Assembly: GCF_000282515.1 (NCBI RefSeq)
Contig: NZ_AKJD01000052.1
Span: 1 to 64,000, forward strand
Length of the DNA: 64,000 bases
From: Pseudomonas sp. GM80
GTDB taxonomy: Bacteria; Pseudomonadota; Gammaproteobacteria; Pseudomonadales; Pseudomonadaceae
Direction: 5' to 3'
The notes beneath the pieces are model-generated. The model saw nothing but the letters and a program-made list of their open reading frames with translations, was not told the DNA's origin and did no database searches. The position numbers were made by a program, and so were the translations under genes. Of this stretch, positions 1 to 9,541 are shown in pieces (the first letter of the stretch is position 1; each line of letters begins with the position of its first letter).

Positions 1-68
1 GCAGCCTGCGGCAGCTCCTACAGGGGATCACATTCCAATGTAGGAGCTGCCGAAGGCTGCGATCTTTT
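1..68. repeat. REP-like inverted repeat (family A, cut by window edge)
   Basis: Two arms pair: the first about 22 bases and bases 39-60, which reads GTAGGAGCTGCCGAAGGCTGC. The same core recurs at seven other places in the window. It lies upstream of the ldcA-type gene. The left side is truncated, so the full element is not visible. Confidence 0.8.
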
Positions 69-175
69 TGTTTCTGGAAATACTGACAACTGGCCACCCT
101 CGCCACATTCGCTGCAACCCTCTACCCTGAGTGCATTGGCAGCCGCAAACCTGCCGCCTCAGGACACTGAGCCCC

Positions 176-2431
176 ATGTACAAAGATTTGAAATTTCCGG
201 TGCTGATCGTCCACCGCGACATCAAGACCGACACGGTCGCCGGTGACCGTATCCGTGGCATCGCCCGGGAGTTGGAGCAGGAAGGTTTCAGTATCGTCTC
301 GGCCACCGACTACGCCGAAGGGCGGTTGGTCGCGTCGACCCATCATGGCCTCGCGTGCATGTTGATTGCCGCCGAGGACGCCAGCACCAACTCCCATCTC
401 TTGCAGAACATGGCCGAACTGATCGGCCTGGCGCGGGTGCGTGCCCCGGATCTGCCGATCTTTGCCTTGGGCGAGCAGGTCACCCTGGAAAACGCCCCGG
501 CCGATGCCATGGCCGAACTCAATCAATTGCGCGGCATTCTCTACCTGTTCGAAGACACCGTGCCATTCCTCGCCCGGCAGGTCGCGCGAGCGGCGCGCAA
601 GTACCTGGATGGCTTGCTGCCGCCGTTTTTCAAAGCGCTGGTGCAGCACACCGCCGACTCCAATTATTCCTGGCATACACCGGGCCATGGCGGCGGCGTG
701 GCTTATCACAAGAGTCCGGTGGGGCAGGCGTTCCATCAGTTCTTCGGTGAGAACACCCTGCGTTCGGACTTGTCGGTCTCGGTGCCGGAACTCGGCTCAC
801 TGCTCGATCACACCGGGCCACTCGCCGAAGCTGAGGCGCGTGCGGCGCGTAATTTCGGCGCCGATCACACCTTTTTCGTGATCAATGGCACCTCGACCGC
901 CAACAAGATCGTCTGGCACTCGATGGTCGCGCGCGACGATCTGGTGCTGGTCGATCGCAACTGCCACAAGTCAGTGTTGCACGCGATCATCATGACCGGC
1001 GCGATCCCGTTGTACCTGTGCCCGGAGCGCAATGAACTGGGGATCATCGGACCGATTCCGCTGAGCGAATTCAGCCGTGAATCGATCCAGGCCAAGATCG
1101 ACGCGAGTCCGCTGACCAAGGGCCGTGCGCCGAAGGTCAAGCTCGCGGTGGTCACCAACTCGACCTACGACGGCCTCTGCTACAACGCCGAGCTGATCAA
1201 GCAAAGCCTCGGCAACAGCGTCGAAGTGCTGCATTTCGATGAGGCCTGGTACGCCTACGCGGCGTTTCATGAGTTTTTCGCCGGGCGCTACGGCATGGCC
1301 ACCTCGCGCGGCGAAGACAGTCCGCTGGTGTTCACCACCCATTCCACGCACAAACTGCTCGCGGCGTTCAGCCAGGCCTCAATGATTCACGTGCAGGATG
1401 GCGGCGCGCGACAGCTGGATCGTGACCGCTTCAACGAAGCGTTCATGATGCACATTTCGACGTCGCCGCAGTACAGCATCATCGCCTCGCTGGACGTGGC
1501 CTCGGCCATGATGGAAGGACCGGCCGGGCGTTCGCTGTTGCAGGAAACCTTTGACGAAGCGCTGAGCTTCCGTCGTGCGCTGGCCAATCTGCGCCAGCAC
1601 ATTGCCGCCGATGACTGGTGGTTCTCGATCTGGCAGCCGCCGGGTGTTGAAGGCATTGATCGAGTACAGACTGAGGACTGGCTGTTGAAACCGGAGGCCG
1701 ACTGGCACGGTTTCGGCGAGGTCAGCGACGACTACGTGTTGCTCGACCCGATCAAGGTCACGCTGGTGATGCCGGGGCTGAATGCCGGTGGCGCGCTGAG
1801 CGAGAAGGGCATTCCGGCGGCGGTGGTCAGCAAATTCCTCTGGGAGCGCGGACTGGTGGTCGAAAAGACCGGCCTGTATTCGTTTCTGGTGTTGTTCTCC
1901 ATGGGCATCACTAAAGGCAAGTGGAGCACGTTGCTCACCGAGCTGCTGGAGTTCAAGCGCAGTTACGACGCCAACGTCCGTCTCGACACTTGCCTGCCGT
2001 GCGTGGCGCAAGAAGACACTGCGCGCTATCGCGGCATGGGCCTGCGCGACCTCTGTGATCAGTTGCACGCCTGCTACCGCAGCAATGCCACGGCCAAACA
2101 CCTCAAGCGCATGTATACCGTGCTGCCCGAGATCGCCATGAAGCCGGCCCACGCCTACGACCACTTGGTGCGTGGCGAAGTCGAAGCGGTGCCCATCGAT
2201 GAACTGGAAGGGCGGATCGCCGCCGTGATGCTGGTACCGTACCCGCCGGGCATCCCCTTGATCATGCCCGGCGAACGCTTTACCGAGGCGACCCGCTCGA
2301 TCATCGATTACCTGAAATTTGCTCGCACGTTCGATAGCAGCTTCCCCGGTTTTGTCGCGGATGTGCATGGATTGCAGCACGAAGACGAAGGCAATGGACG
2401 GCACTACACCGTCGATTGCGTCAAGGAATGA
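176..2431 (+). CDS. ldcA: Lysine (Orn/Lys/Arg class) decarboxylase, PLP-dependent
   Basis: The 751-residue product is a fold-type I basic amino-acid decarboxylase. An N-terminal wing (about residues 1-130) precedes the PLP domain, which carries a THSTHK motif whose Lys393 should form the Schiff base; a C-terminal decarboxylase domain follows. The start MYKDLKFPVLIVHRD and the length match, as I recall, the lysine decarboxylase LdcA of P. aeruginosa. It should convert lysine to cadaverine plus CO2 in the cytoplasm. An in-frame extension to 131 exists, but the start at 176 matches the family. The acetyltransferase gene that follows begins 14 bases after this stop, so the two are probably co-transcribed. 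Ornithine or arginine as substrate cannot be excluded from sequence alone. Confidence 0.82.
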   Translation: MYKDLKFPVLIVHRDIKTDTVAGDRIRGIARELEQEGFSIVSATDYAEGRLVASTHHGLACMLIAAEDASTNSHLLQNMAELIGLARVRAPDLPIFALGEQVTLENAPADAMAELNQLRGILYLFEDTVPFLARQVARAARKYLDGLLPPFFKALVQHTADSNYSWHTPGHGGGVAYHKSPVGQAFHQFFGENTLRSDLSVSVPELGSLLDHTGPLAEAEARAARNFGADHTFFVINGTSTANKIVWHSMVARDDLVLVDRNCHKSVLHAIIMTGAIPLYLCPERNELGIIGPIPLSEFSRESIQAKIDASPLTKGRAPKVKLAVVTNSTYDGLCYNAELIKQSLGNSVEVLHFDEAWYAYAAFHEFFAGRYGMATSRGEDSPLVFTTHSTHKLLAAFSQASMIHVQDGGARQLDRDRFNEAFMMHISTSPQYSIIASLDVASAMMEGPAGRSLLQETFDEALSFRRALANLRQHIAADDWWFSIWQPPGVEGIDRVQTEDWLLKPEADWHGFGEVSDDYVLLDPIKVTLVMPGLNAGGALSEKGIPAAVVSKFLWERGLVVEKTGLYSFLVLFSMGITKGKWSTLLTELLEFKRSYDANVRLDTCLPCVAQEDTARYRGMGLRDLCDQLHACYRSNATAKHLKRMYTVLPEIAMKPAHAYDHLVRGEVEAVPIDELEGRIAAVMLVPYPPGIPLIMPGERFTEATRSIIDYLKFARTFDSSFPGFVADVHGLQHEDEGNGRHYTVDCVKE

Positions 2432-2445
2432 GGACTTTTCCCAGT

Positions 2446-3060
2446 ATGCAACCGGTCATGAATCCGAAATACCCAGGGTTGTCGGTGCGGGTCGCCGATG
2501 AAGGTTTTGCGCCGTATATCTGGGGCAGCGACTTCAGTTTCGAGGTCGGCGCCTACGGTGAGGCGGTGATCGGCATGCCGGTCGAGCAATGGCGGGTCAC
2601 GTCGATCGTGCCGTACCGCAAGTGCTACGGCATTGATCCCGAAGAATTCAGCAGCTTCCACAACGCCACCGACAGCGCCATTTTCATGGCCTATCTGGAT
2701 GACGAGCCGGTCGGCCATCTGGTGATCAGTACCAATTGGAACGGCTTTGCCCACATCGACGAACTGGCGGTGCATGCGCCGGCCCGCCGTCACGGCGTGG
2801 CCAAGGCATTGCTCGATGTCGCGCAATTCTGGAGTCGCAAGAAGAAGCTGCCGGGGATCATGCTCGAAACCCAGAACAACAACCTCGGGGCCTGTCGGTT
2901 ATATGAGCGCTGCGGTTATGTGATTGGCGGGGTCGACCAGTTGCGCTATCGCGGCATCGACCCGAACACCGCCGAGGTGGCGTTGTTCTGGTATCGCCTG
3001 TTTGATAACCCGTTGGAAAATTCGCTCAGCTCGACAGCATCGCCTCGGCTTGTTCCGTGA
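2446..3060 (+). CDS. GNAT family N-acetyltransferase
   Basis: About 204 residues with a GNAT fold in the second half: the beta4/beta5 stretch ending HIDELAV, the acetyl-CoA loop ARRHGVAKALL (R/Q-x-x-G-x-A type) and NNNLGACRLYERCGY, which is the typical N-x-x-A-x-x-x-Y-x-x-x-G-F/Y ending. The start at 2446 is preferred because a GAGGA lies 11 bases upstream. An ATG at 2428 overlaps the decarboxylase stop but has its ribosome site almost touching. The substrate is unknown. Position directly behind a lysine-type decarboxylase makes a polyamine or amino acid a reasonable guess, but that is inference. Its 3' end overlaps the convergent LysR gene by 35 bases. Confidence 0.75.
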   Translation: MQPVMNPKYPGLSVRVADEGFAPYIWGSDFSFEVGAYGEAVIGMPVEQWRVTSIVPYRKCYGIDPEEFSSFHNATDSAIFMAYLDDEPVGHLVISTNWNGFAHIDELAVHAPARRHGVAKALLDVAQFWSRKKKLPGIMLETQNNNLGACRLYERCGYVIGGVDQLRYRGIDPNTAEVALFWYRLFDNPLENSLSSTASPRLVP

Positions 3061-3919
3061 TGATCGCCAGCAACGTCTGAATCGCTGATGACGGCGCGGC
3101 GTGCTTGAAGGTCAGGGCATAGAGGCTGATCGGCACGGCTGGCGACAGCGGGCACACGTCAAGTCCGGCGGCACGCGCGCCCAGTGCGGTGAACGGGTCG
3201 ACGATGGCCAGGCCTTCGCCGGCCTCGACCATGCTGCGCATCATTTGATGAGTTTGCACGCGGGTCTGGATGCTCGGCGACGGGCGCAGCGCCTGGAGTT
3301 TGTTTTCCAGCGCCGGGTTCAACGGGTCCTGGCCTTCGAGGCCGACCATGGCCTGGCCGGCGAGATCCTGCAGGGAAATGTATTTCTGTTTCGGTTGCAG
3401 CCAGCCGTGGGGCGCGAGCAGTTGCAGCTTGCCTTGGGCCAGCGGCTGACAATCGATATCGGGATGCTCGGGATCGTGCAGGCTCAGGCCCAGGTCACTT
3501 TCGCGCAGCAGCAGGCTGCGGACGATGTCGCGGGTGGGCGCGCTCAGCAGACTGCACGGTGCATCGGGCAGGCGTCGGCGCAGGGCGGCCAGGCTTTGCG
3601 GTAACAGTTGTTGCGCCAGCGGCGGGGTGCCGATGATGCGCAGGGGCGGGGCGAGGTATTGCTTGAGGCTGCTGGCCAGACGCTGGACGGGCTCCAGCGC
3701 CTCATACACGTGGGCGATCTCGACCTGCAACGCCCGCGCTTCGGGCGTTGACTGCAGGCGTCCGCGAACGCTGGCGAACAGCATGAACCCCAGCTGACTC
3801 TCGGCTTCGCGCAAACGCTCTTCAACCTCGGTCACTGGCAACTGCAGCCATTCGGCGGCAGTGCCCAGGTGACCGGTCTGCAAGAGCGCCTGAATCACTT
3901 CGATATGACGTAAACGCAT
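3026..3919 (-). CDS. LysR-family transcriptional regulator
   Basis: A 297-residue protein with an N-terminal winged HTH (residues about 1-60, starting MRLRHIEVIQALLQTGHLGTAA) and a C-terminal periplasmic-binding-protein-like effector domain (about 85-290). This is the normal LysR size. No divergent partner lies immediately beside it: the next gene upstream is a small hypothetical on the same strand, and the GNAT gene converges on it and overlaps its 3' end. Target and inducer cannot be read from the sequence. The HTH is somewhat unusual in having LPVTEVEERLREAE where LysR proteins commonly have S-x-S-x-S/T-x-x-I-x-x-LE. Confidence 0.82.
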   Translation of the reverse strand: MRLRHIEVIQALLQTGHLGTAAEWLQLPVTEVEERLREAESQLGFMLFASVRGRLQSTPEARALQVEIAHVYEALEPVQRLASSLKQYLAPPLRIIGTPPLAQQLLPQSLAALRRRLPDAPCSLLSAPTRDIVRSLLLRESDLGLSLHDPEHPDIDCQPLAQGKLQLLAPHGWLQPKQKYISLQDLAGQAMVGLEGQDPLNPALENKLQALRPSPSIQTRVQTHQMMRSMVEAGEGLAIVDPFTALGARAAGLDVCPLSPAVPISLYALTFKHAAPSSAIQTLLAIITEQAEAMLSS

Positions 3920-4004
3920 GCGTGAAGTCCATGTTCAGCAGGTGGGGTCAGTGGCTGAATCCTACCCCAAGTCTGCGCATATGACTTCTGCTCATAACGG
4001 CCAG

Positions 4005-4235
4005 TTATGAAGCGACGGTTGGCTCAGGTTCGCGAATCAGGGTGATGCCCGACTGAACCAGTTCGAACGTCTGGTCATCGATCTTTTTGATGCGATCGCC
4101 AATGGCCAGTTTGTAAATCGGCTCCGAGCCAGTGAGACCGTCGACCGACGGGGTGGATTCCTGGAATTCATGCACGGAATAAACGCGGCCTTCCGCATCT
4201 CTTGCATGGAACTGACCGACGAGTACTGCTGCCAT
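4005..4235 (-). CDS. Small conserved hypothetical protein
   Basis: A 76-residue, mostly polar protein without signal peptide or membrane segment. I do not recognise a named family. It has a good ribosome site (AGAGG) before ATG, normal codon use for this genome, and an alternating hydrophobic pattern suggesting a small beta-rich domain (AVLVGQFHARDAEGRVYSV; KIDDQTFELVQSGITLI). The 3' half (IGDRIKKIDDQTFEL) looks like a small beta-barrel edge, but this is weak. It is monocistronic and lies between the LysR gene and the flavin reductase gene. Confidence 0.6.
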   Translation of the reverse strand: MAAVLVGQFHARDAEGRVYSVHEFQESTPSVDGLTGSEPIYKLAIGDRIKKIDDQTFELVQSGITLIREPEPTVAS

Positions 4236-4419
4236 CTGCTTAGAACCTCTGGAGATAAAACGCTTGATTTGCGGCTTGGTAGACCGTCATCAAGCGCGGT
4301 AAGTTTTCCTACAGGAAAAAAATAATCCGGACGCGGGAATTTCCCTCGTCGACTGGTGGAGTCGTCATTGAATCATCTATAACTACAGGCTCCTTCCCAC
4401 GGACAGTCGAGAGTCTTCC

Positions 4420-4977
4420 ATGAGCAATGTCTACAACGTCGCCGTAGTAGTCGGTAGCCTGCGCAAAGCGTCGATCAATCGCAAGGTCGCCCTGGCACTG
4501 GCGGAGCTGGCACCGGCCAACCTCAAGCTGGAGATCGTCGAGATTGGCGATCTGCCGCTGTATAACGAAGACATCGACGGCGATTCACCGCCGGCAGCCT
4601 ACAGTACTTTCCGGCAAAAAGTGGGTTCATCCGACGCGGTGCTGTTTGTGACGCCTGAGTACAACCGTTCGGTGCCGGCGCCGTTGAAGAACGCGATCGA
4701 CGTTGGCTCGCGGCCGTATGGCAAGGCCGTCTGGAGTGGCAAACCGGGGGCGGTGATCAGTGTATCGCCTGGCGCCATTGGGGGTTTCGGGGCAAATCAG
4801 CATCTGCGCCAGTCGTTCGTGTTCCTCAATGTGCCGTGCATGCAGCAGCCGGAGGCCTATCTGGGCGGCGCGGGCTCGGCGTTCGATGAATCAGGCAAGT
4901 TGAGCGAGACGGTGAAACCTTTCCTGCAAAGCTTTATCAATGCTTACGGACAATTCGTCGAGCAACACAAAAAATAA
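4420..4977 (+). CDS. NAD(P)H-dependent FMN reductase (ChrR/YieF-like quinone reductase)
   Basis: The 185-residue flavodoxin-fold protein has the FMN phosphate loop VVGSLRKASINRK near residues 11-23 and the family signature PEYNRSVPAPLKNAID in the middle. It is cytoplasmic. The family reduces quinones and, promiscuously, chromate and azo compounds at the expense of NADPH. Length matches E. coli YieF/ChrR (about 188). An arsenite permease gene follows on the same strand, but a REP-like repeat lies between them. This is not ArsH, which is longer and has a different N-terminus, so I do not read it as part of an arsenic operon. Confidence 0.82.
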   Translation: MSNVYNVAVVVGSLRKASINRKVALALAELAPANLKLEIVEIGDLPLYNEDIDGDSPPAAYSTFRQKVGSSDAVLFVTPEYNRSVPAPLKNAIDVGSRPYGKAVWSGKPGAVISVSPGAIGGFGANQHLRQSFVFLNVPCMQQPEAYLGGAGSAFDESGKLSETVKPFLQSFINAYGQFVEQHKK

Positions 4978-5000
4978 TCCATGCACATTGGTGAATTCCT

Positions 5001-5121
5001 TGTGGTGAGGGGATTTATCCCCGATCGGCTGCGCAGCAGTCGCAAAACCTGCGAGCACGGTTTGACTGAATGGCGCAGGGGGCTGCTTCGCAACCCATCG
5101 GGGATAAATCCCCTCACCACA
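5001..5121. repeat. REP-like inverted repeat (family C)
   Basis: Outer arms TGTGGTGAGGGGATTTATCC and its reverse complement enclose a less conserved centre with a second complementary pair around GGCTGCGCAGC / GCTGCTTCGC. It fills the gap between the flavin reductase and arsB. A second copy with the same outer arms lies at 38041-38135. Confidence 0.85.
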
Positions 5122-5169
5122 GGTATCCTGCCGTTTCTCAAAATTTTCTATTGAACAAGGCTGTTGCGG

Positions 5170-6453
<1,284 letters not shown>

Positions 6454-6461
6454 ACCGAGTG

Positions 6462-6537
6462 GGCCCCATCGCGAGCAGGCTCACTCCTACATTGGAATGC
6501 GTTCCCCTGTAGGAGTGAGCCTGCTCGCGATGGGGCC
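6462..6537. repeat. REP-like inverted repeat (family B)
   Basis: Two long complementary arms, GGCCCCATCGCGAGCAGGCT and its complement ending in GCGATGGGGCC, with the shared core GTAGGAGTGAGCCTGCTCGC. It begins eight bases after the arsB stop and lies between convergent arsB and the DUF1853 gene. As a strong hairpin it could act as a bidirectional transcript end or mRNA stabiliser. Confidence 0.85.
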
Positions 6538-6556
6538 GGTACAAACGCCCCAAAAC

Positions 6557-7507
6557 TCAGGCCTGGCCGGGAACGTTCGGCCAAAGGTCCGAGACCAGAA
6601 ACAAGCGCTCCGCCTCTTCCCATTCCCCACGCGCATTTTCAATCAGGCGCACCATCAGTTGCGCCGGCGCCAGCGGCTCAAGATCCTCCAGCCACATTCG
6701 CAAATGCTCCGCAGTCCAGGTCTGATCCGCCGGATAATGCGCCGGCGCCAGCCAGGCATGGCGGGGCAGGGGTTGCCAGCGTCCAGCCGGGCGCTGCGCC
6801 ACGAACGCCGGCCAGTCCTTCTGATGCAACCAACTGCCGCGCAAATGCTGTGGATGCGCGCCAACCGGTGACTCGGCCTGGCCAGGCCACGGATACAGCA
6901 GATAACCGCCCAGCCACAGCTGCGCGCTGAACACTTCGATGTCCAGTGCCGCCAGCACTTCACGGCTTTCCGGGCGCGCGGAAATCGGCAGTTGATGCTC
7001 GGCCAGGTGCGCCAGTTTGCGATCCAGCCGATCATGACAACCCGGCCCCAGCCATTGCGCCGGATCGCGCCCGTTGCCGTTTTGCGGGCCGAGGTAGAGC
7101 TTGATCGCCAGTTCCAGGTGATGCACGCCGTCGCGGTCGCGCAGCAGCATGTCCAGTTCGCCGAGGGTATGCCCCTCGCGCCGGATCGGCAGGTTGGCGG
7201 CAATCAACTCGATCCCCGGCGCCTGCTGAACGGCAAATTGCCACAAGCGCTCGTAATACAAGCCCAGCCGCCGCGTGCGTGCCTGCGACAACCAGTGCAG
7301 CAAGCCATAACTGTCGCGGTCGAGCTGACGCAACCAGCGTTCCAGCCGCTCGGGATCAGCCACCCAGTCGCTGCCGGCCAGCGGGTGGCGCTGTGGCCAT
7401 GGTGTGGCCGCGAGCATTGGCGGGGCGAGGATCACCCACGCCAGATCACGCACTTCCGGATGGCGTAATTGGTGGGGCAGCTGCAGCAAGTCGGGAAATA
7501 GGATCAT
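6557..7507 (-). CDS. DUF1853 family protein
   Basis: A 316-residue cytoplasmic protein recognised as DUF1853, which typically sits beside nadK in pseudomonads. The conserved centre is [14 protein letters not shown] followed by [29 protein letters not shown]. The pattern G-E-x-D then E-L-A-I-K resembles a PD-(D/E)xK nuclease core (E/D ... D ... E-x-K). That resemblance is my reading and not an established activity. It is divergent from nadK, sharing a 115-base upstream region. Confidence 0.75.
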   Translation of the reverse strand: MILFPDLLQLPHQLRHPEVRDLAWVILAPPMLAATPWPQRHPLAGSDWVADPERLERWLRQLDRDSYGLLHWLSQARTRRLGLYYERLWQFAVQQAPGIELIAANLPIRREGHTLGELDMLLRDRDGVHHLELAIKLYLGPQNGNGRDPAQWLGPGCHDRLDRKLAHLAEHQLPISARPESREVLAALDIEVFSAQLWLGGYLLYPWPGQAESPVGAHPQHLRGSWLHQKDWPAFVAQRPAGRWQPLPRHAWLAPAHYPADQTWTAEHLRMWLEDLEPLAPAQLMVRLIENARGEWEEAERLFLVSDLWPNVPGQA

Positions 7508-7622
7508 CTTGCGAGCATAGCCTTAAACACGCGCGCACCCCTGAGGCTGAAAGGATTTTGTCTATCGCAGGCTTTCGCCCATAATCGTGCTTTTCGCGTT
7601 TTCGATTGTCCGCAGAGGTCCC

Positions 7623-8513
7623 ATGGAGCAATTTCGTAATATCGGCATCATCGGTCGCCTGGGCAGTTCCCAGGTGCTGGATACCGTCCGCCGACTGAAA
7701 CGGTTTCTGCTCGATCGTCACCTGCATGTGATTCTCGAAGACACCATCGCTGAAGTCCTGCCCGGCCACGGCTTGCAAACCTCGTCACGCAAGATGCTCG
7801 GCGAAGTCTGCGACATGGTCATCGTCGTCGGCGGTGACGGCAGCCTGCTTGGCGCCGCGCGGGCGCTGGCGCGGCACAATATTCCGGTGCTCGGGATCAA
7901 CCGGGGCAGCCTGGGGTTTCTGACCGACATTCGCCCGGACGAGCTGGAAGTCAAAGTCGCCGAAGTGCTCGACGGCCACTATCTGGTGGAAAACCGCTTC
8001 CTGCTGCAAGCCGAAGTCCGCCGCCATGGCGAGGCCATCGGTCAGGGCGATGCGCTCAACGATGTGGTGCTGCACCCGGGCAAATCGACGCGGATGATCG
8101 AGTTCGAGCTGTACATCGACGGCCAGTTCGTCTGCAGCCAGAAGGCCGACGGCCTGATCGTCGCGACCCCGACCGGTTCCACCGCCTACGCGCTGTCTGC
8201 CGGCGGGCCGATCATGCATCCCAAGCTCGACGCTATTGTGATTGTGCCGATGTACCCCCATACCTTGTCGGGACGGCCGATTGTGGTCGATGGCAACAGT
8301 GAGCTGAAAATCGTCGTGTCCAAAGATATGCAGATCTACCCGCAGGTGTCCTGCGACGGCCAGAACCACTTCACCTGCGCACCGGGCGACACCATCACCG
8401 TCAGCAAAAAAGCGCAGAAGCTGCGGCTGATTCACCCGCTCGACCACAACTACTACGAAGTCTGCCGCACCAAGCTCGGCTGGGGCAGCAAGTTGGGTGG
8501 TGGAGGCGACTGA
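7623..8513 (+). CDS. nadK: NAD kinase
   Basis: The 296-residue product phosphorylates NAD to NADP with ATP or polyphosphate in the cytoplasm. Diagnostic motifs are VVGGDGSLLGAAR (GGDG at about 70-73), GINRGSLGFLTD, the long signature KADGLIVATPTGSTAYALSA and the C-terminal SCDGQ. Length matches E. coli NadK (292). The start ATG at 7623 follows AGAGG. Its TGA overlaps the ATG of the metallophosphoesterase gene by one base (TGATG), indicating translational coupling. Confidence 0.95.
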   Translation: MEQFRNIGIIGRLGSSQVLDTVRRLKRFLLDRHLHVILEDTIAEVLPGHGLQTSSRKMLGEVCDMVIVVGGDGSLLGAARALARHNIPVLGINRGSLGFLTDIRPDELEVKVAEVLDGHYLVENRFLLQAEVRRHGEAIGQGDALNDVVLHPGKSTRMIEFELYIDGQFVCSQKADGLIVATPTGSTAYALSAGGPIMHPKLDAIVIVPMYPHTLSGRPIVVDGNSELKIVVSKDMQIYPQVSCDGQNHFTCAPGDTITVSKKAQKLRLIHPLDHNYYEVCRTKLGWGSKLGGGGD

Positions 8514-9484
8514 TGCTCGATCCCGCGCGCAGTTATGACCTGATTGGTGACGTGCACGGATGCGCCCTGACCCTCGAACACTTGCTTGACCGACTCGGTT
8601 ATCACAAGCAGGGCGGGGTCTGGCGGCATCCATCGCGCATGGCCGTGTTCGTCGGCGACATCATCGACCGTGGCCCGCGGATTCGCGAGGCACTGCACAT
8701 CGTCCACGACATGGTCGAGGCCGGTCAGGCCTTGTGCATCATGGGCAACCACGAATTCAACGCCCTCGGCTGGAGCACCCCGGCGCTGCCGGGCAGTGGC
8801 AAGCAGTTCGTCCGCGAGCACACGCCACGCCATGCGCGTCTGCTGCACGAAACCCTGACCCAGTTCGAAGGCCACCCCGGTGACTGGCACGATTTCCAGC
8901 GCTGGTTCTACGAGCTGCCGCTGTTTGTCGACGCCGGACGATTCCGCGTTGTCCACGCCTGTTGGGATGCCGGCCTGATCGAGCCGTTGCGCGCGCTGTT
9001 CCCCAATGGCTGCATCGACGAACACTTTCTCCAGGCCTCGGCCGTGCCGGACAGCTTTGCCTGCACGGTGTTCGATCGCCTGCTGCGCGGCACCGACATG
9101 CGTCTGCCCGATGGTCTGACCATGACCAGCGGCGACGGTCTGGTGCGTTCGTTCTTCCGCACCAAGTTCTGGGAAGACGATCCGAAAACCTACGGCGACA
9201 TCGTCTTTCAGCCCGATGCCTTGCCGGAGCCAGTGGCGCAGACGCCGCTGACCTCCACCGAAAAGAATTCCCTGCTGCGCTACGGCGTCGACGAGCCTTT
9301 GCTGTTCGTCGGCCACTACTGGCGCAGCGGCAAACCGGCGCCGATCCGCCCGAACCTCGCGTGCCTGGATTACAGCGCGGTGCTCTACGGCAAACTCGTC
9401 GCCTACCGTCTGGATCAGGAAACCCGTCTGGATCCGCTTAAATTTGTCTGGGTCGATGTCGAGCGGCCGGAGGTGCTGCAATGA
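8513..9484 (+). CDS. Metallophosphoesterase
   Basis: A 323-residue calcineurin-type phosphoesterase. The di-metal motifs are all present in order: DVHGC (D13, H15), GDIIDRGP, GNHE, and later histidines in RVVHACWD and VGHYW. The N-terminus resembles serine/threonine phosphatase / ApaH-type enzymes, but it is longer than ApaH and lacks its usual ending, so the substrate is not assigned. It overlaps nadK by one base and is followed 57 bases later by the AAA+ gene. Probable cytoplasmic enzyme. Confidence 0.85.
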   Translation: MLDPARSYDLIGDVHGCALTLEHLLDRLGYHKQGGVWRHPSRMAVFVGDIIDRGPRIREALHIVHDMVEAGQALCIMGNHEFNALGWSTPALPGSGKQFVREHTPRHARLLHETLTQFEGHPGDWHDFQRWFYELPLFVDAGRFRVVHACWDAGLIEPLRALFPNGCIDEHFLQASAVPDSFACTVFDRLLRGTDMRLPDGLTMTSGDGLVRSFFRTKFWEDDPKTYGDIVFQPDALPEPVAQTPLTSTEKNSLLRYGVDEPLLFVGHYWRSGKPAPIRPNLACLDYSAVLYGKLVAYRLDQETRLDPLKFVWVDVERPEVLQ

Positions 9485-9541
9485 TCGCGGCCTGCTCGTT
9501 CTGCTATTTCAATTCGCAACTGGCTGTCACAAGGATTCACC

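Noticed and set aside
4420..4977. Flavin reductase considered as ArsH because it precedes arsB
   Set aside because: Length and motifs fit the ChrR/YieF group, and a REP-like repeat separates it from arsB.
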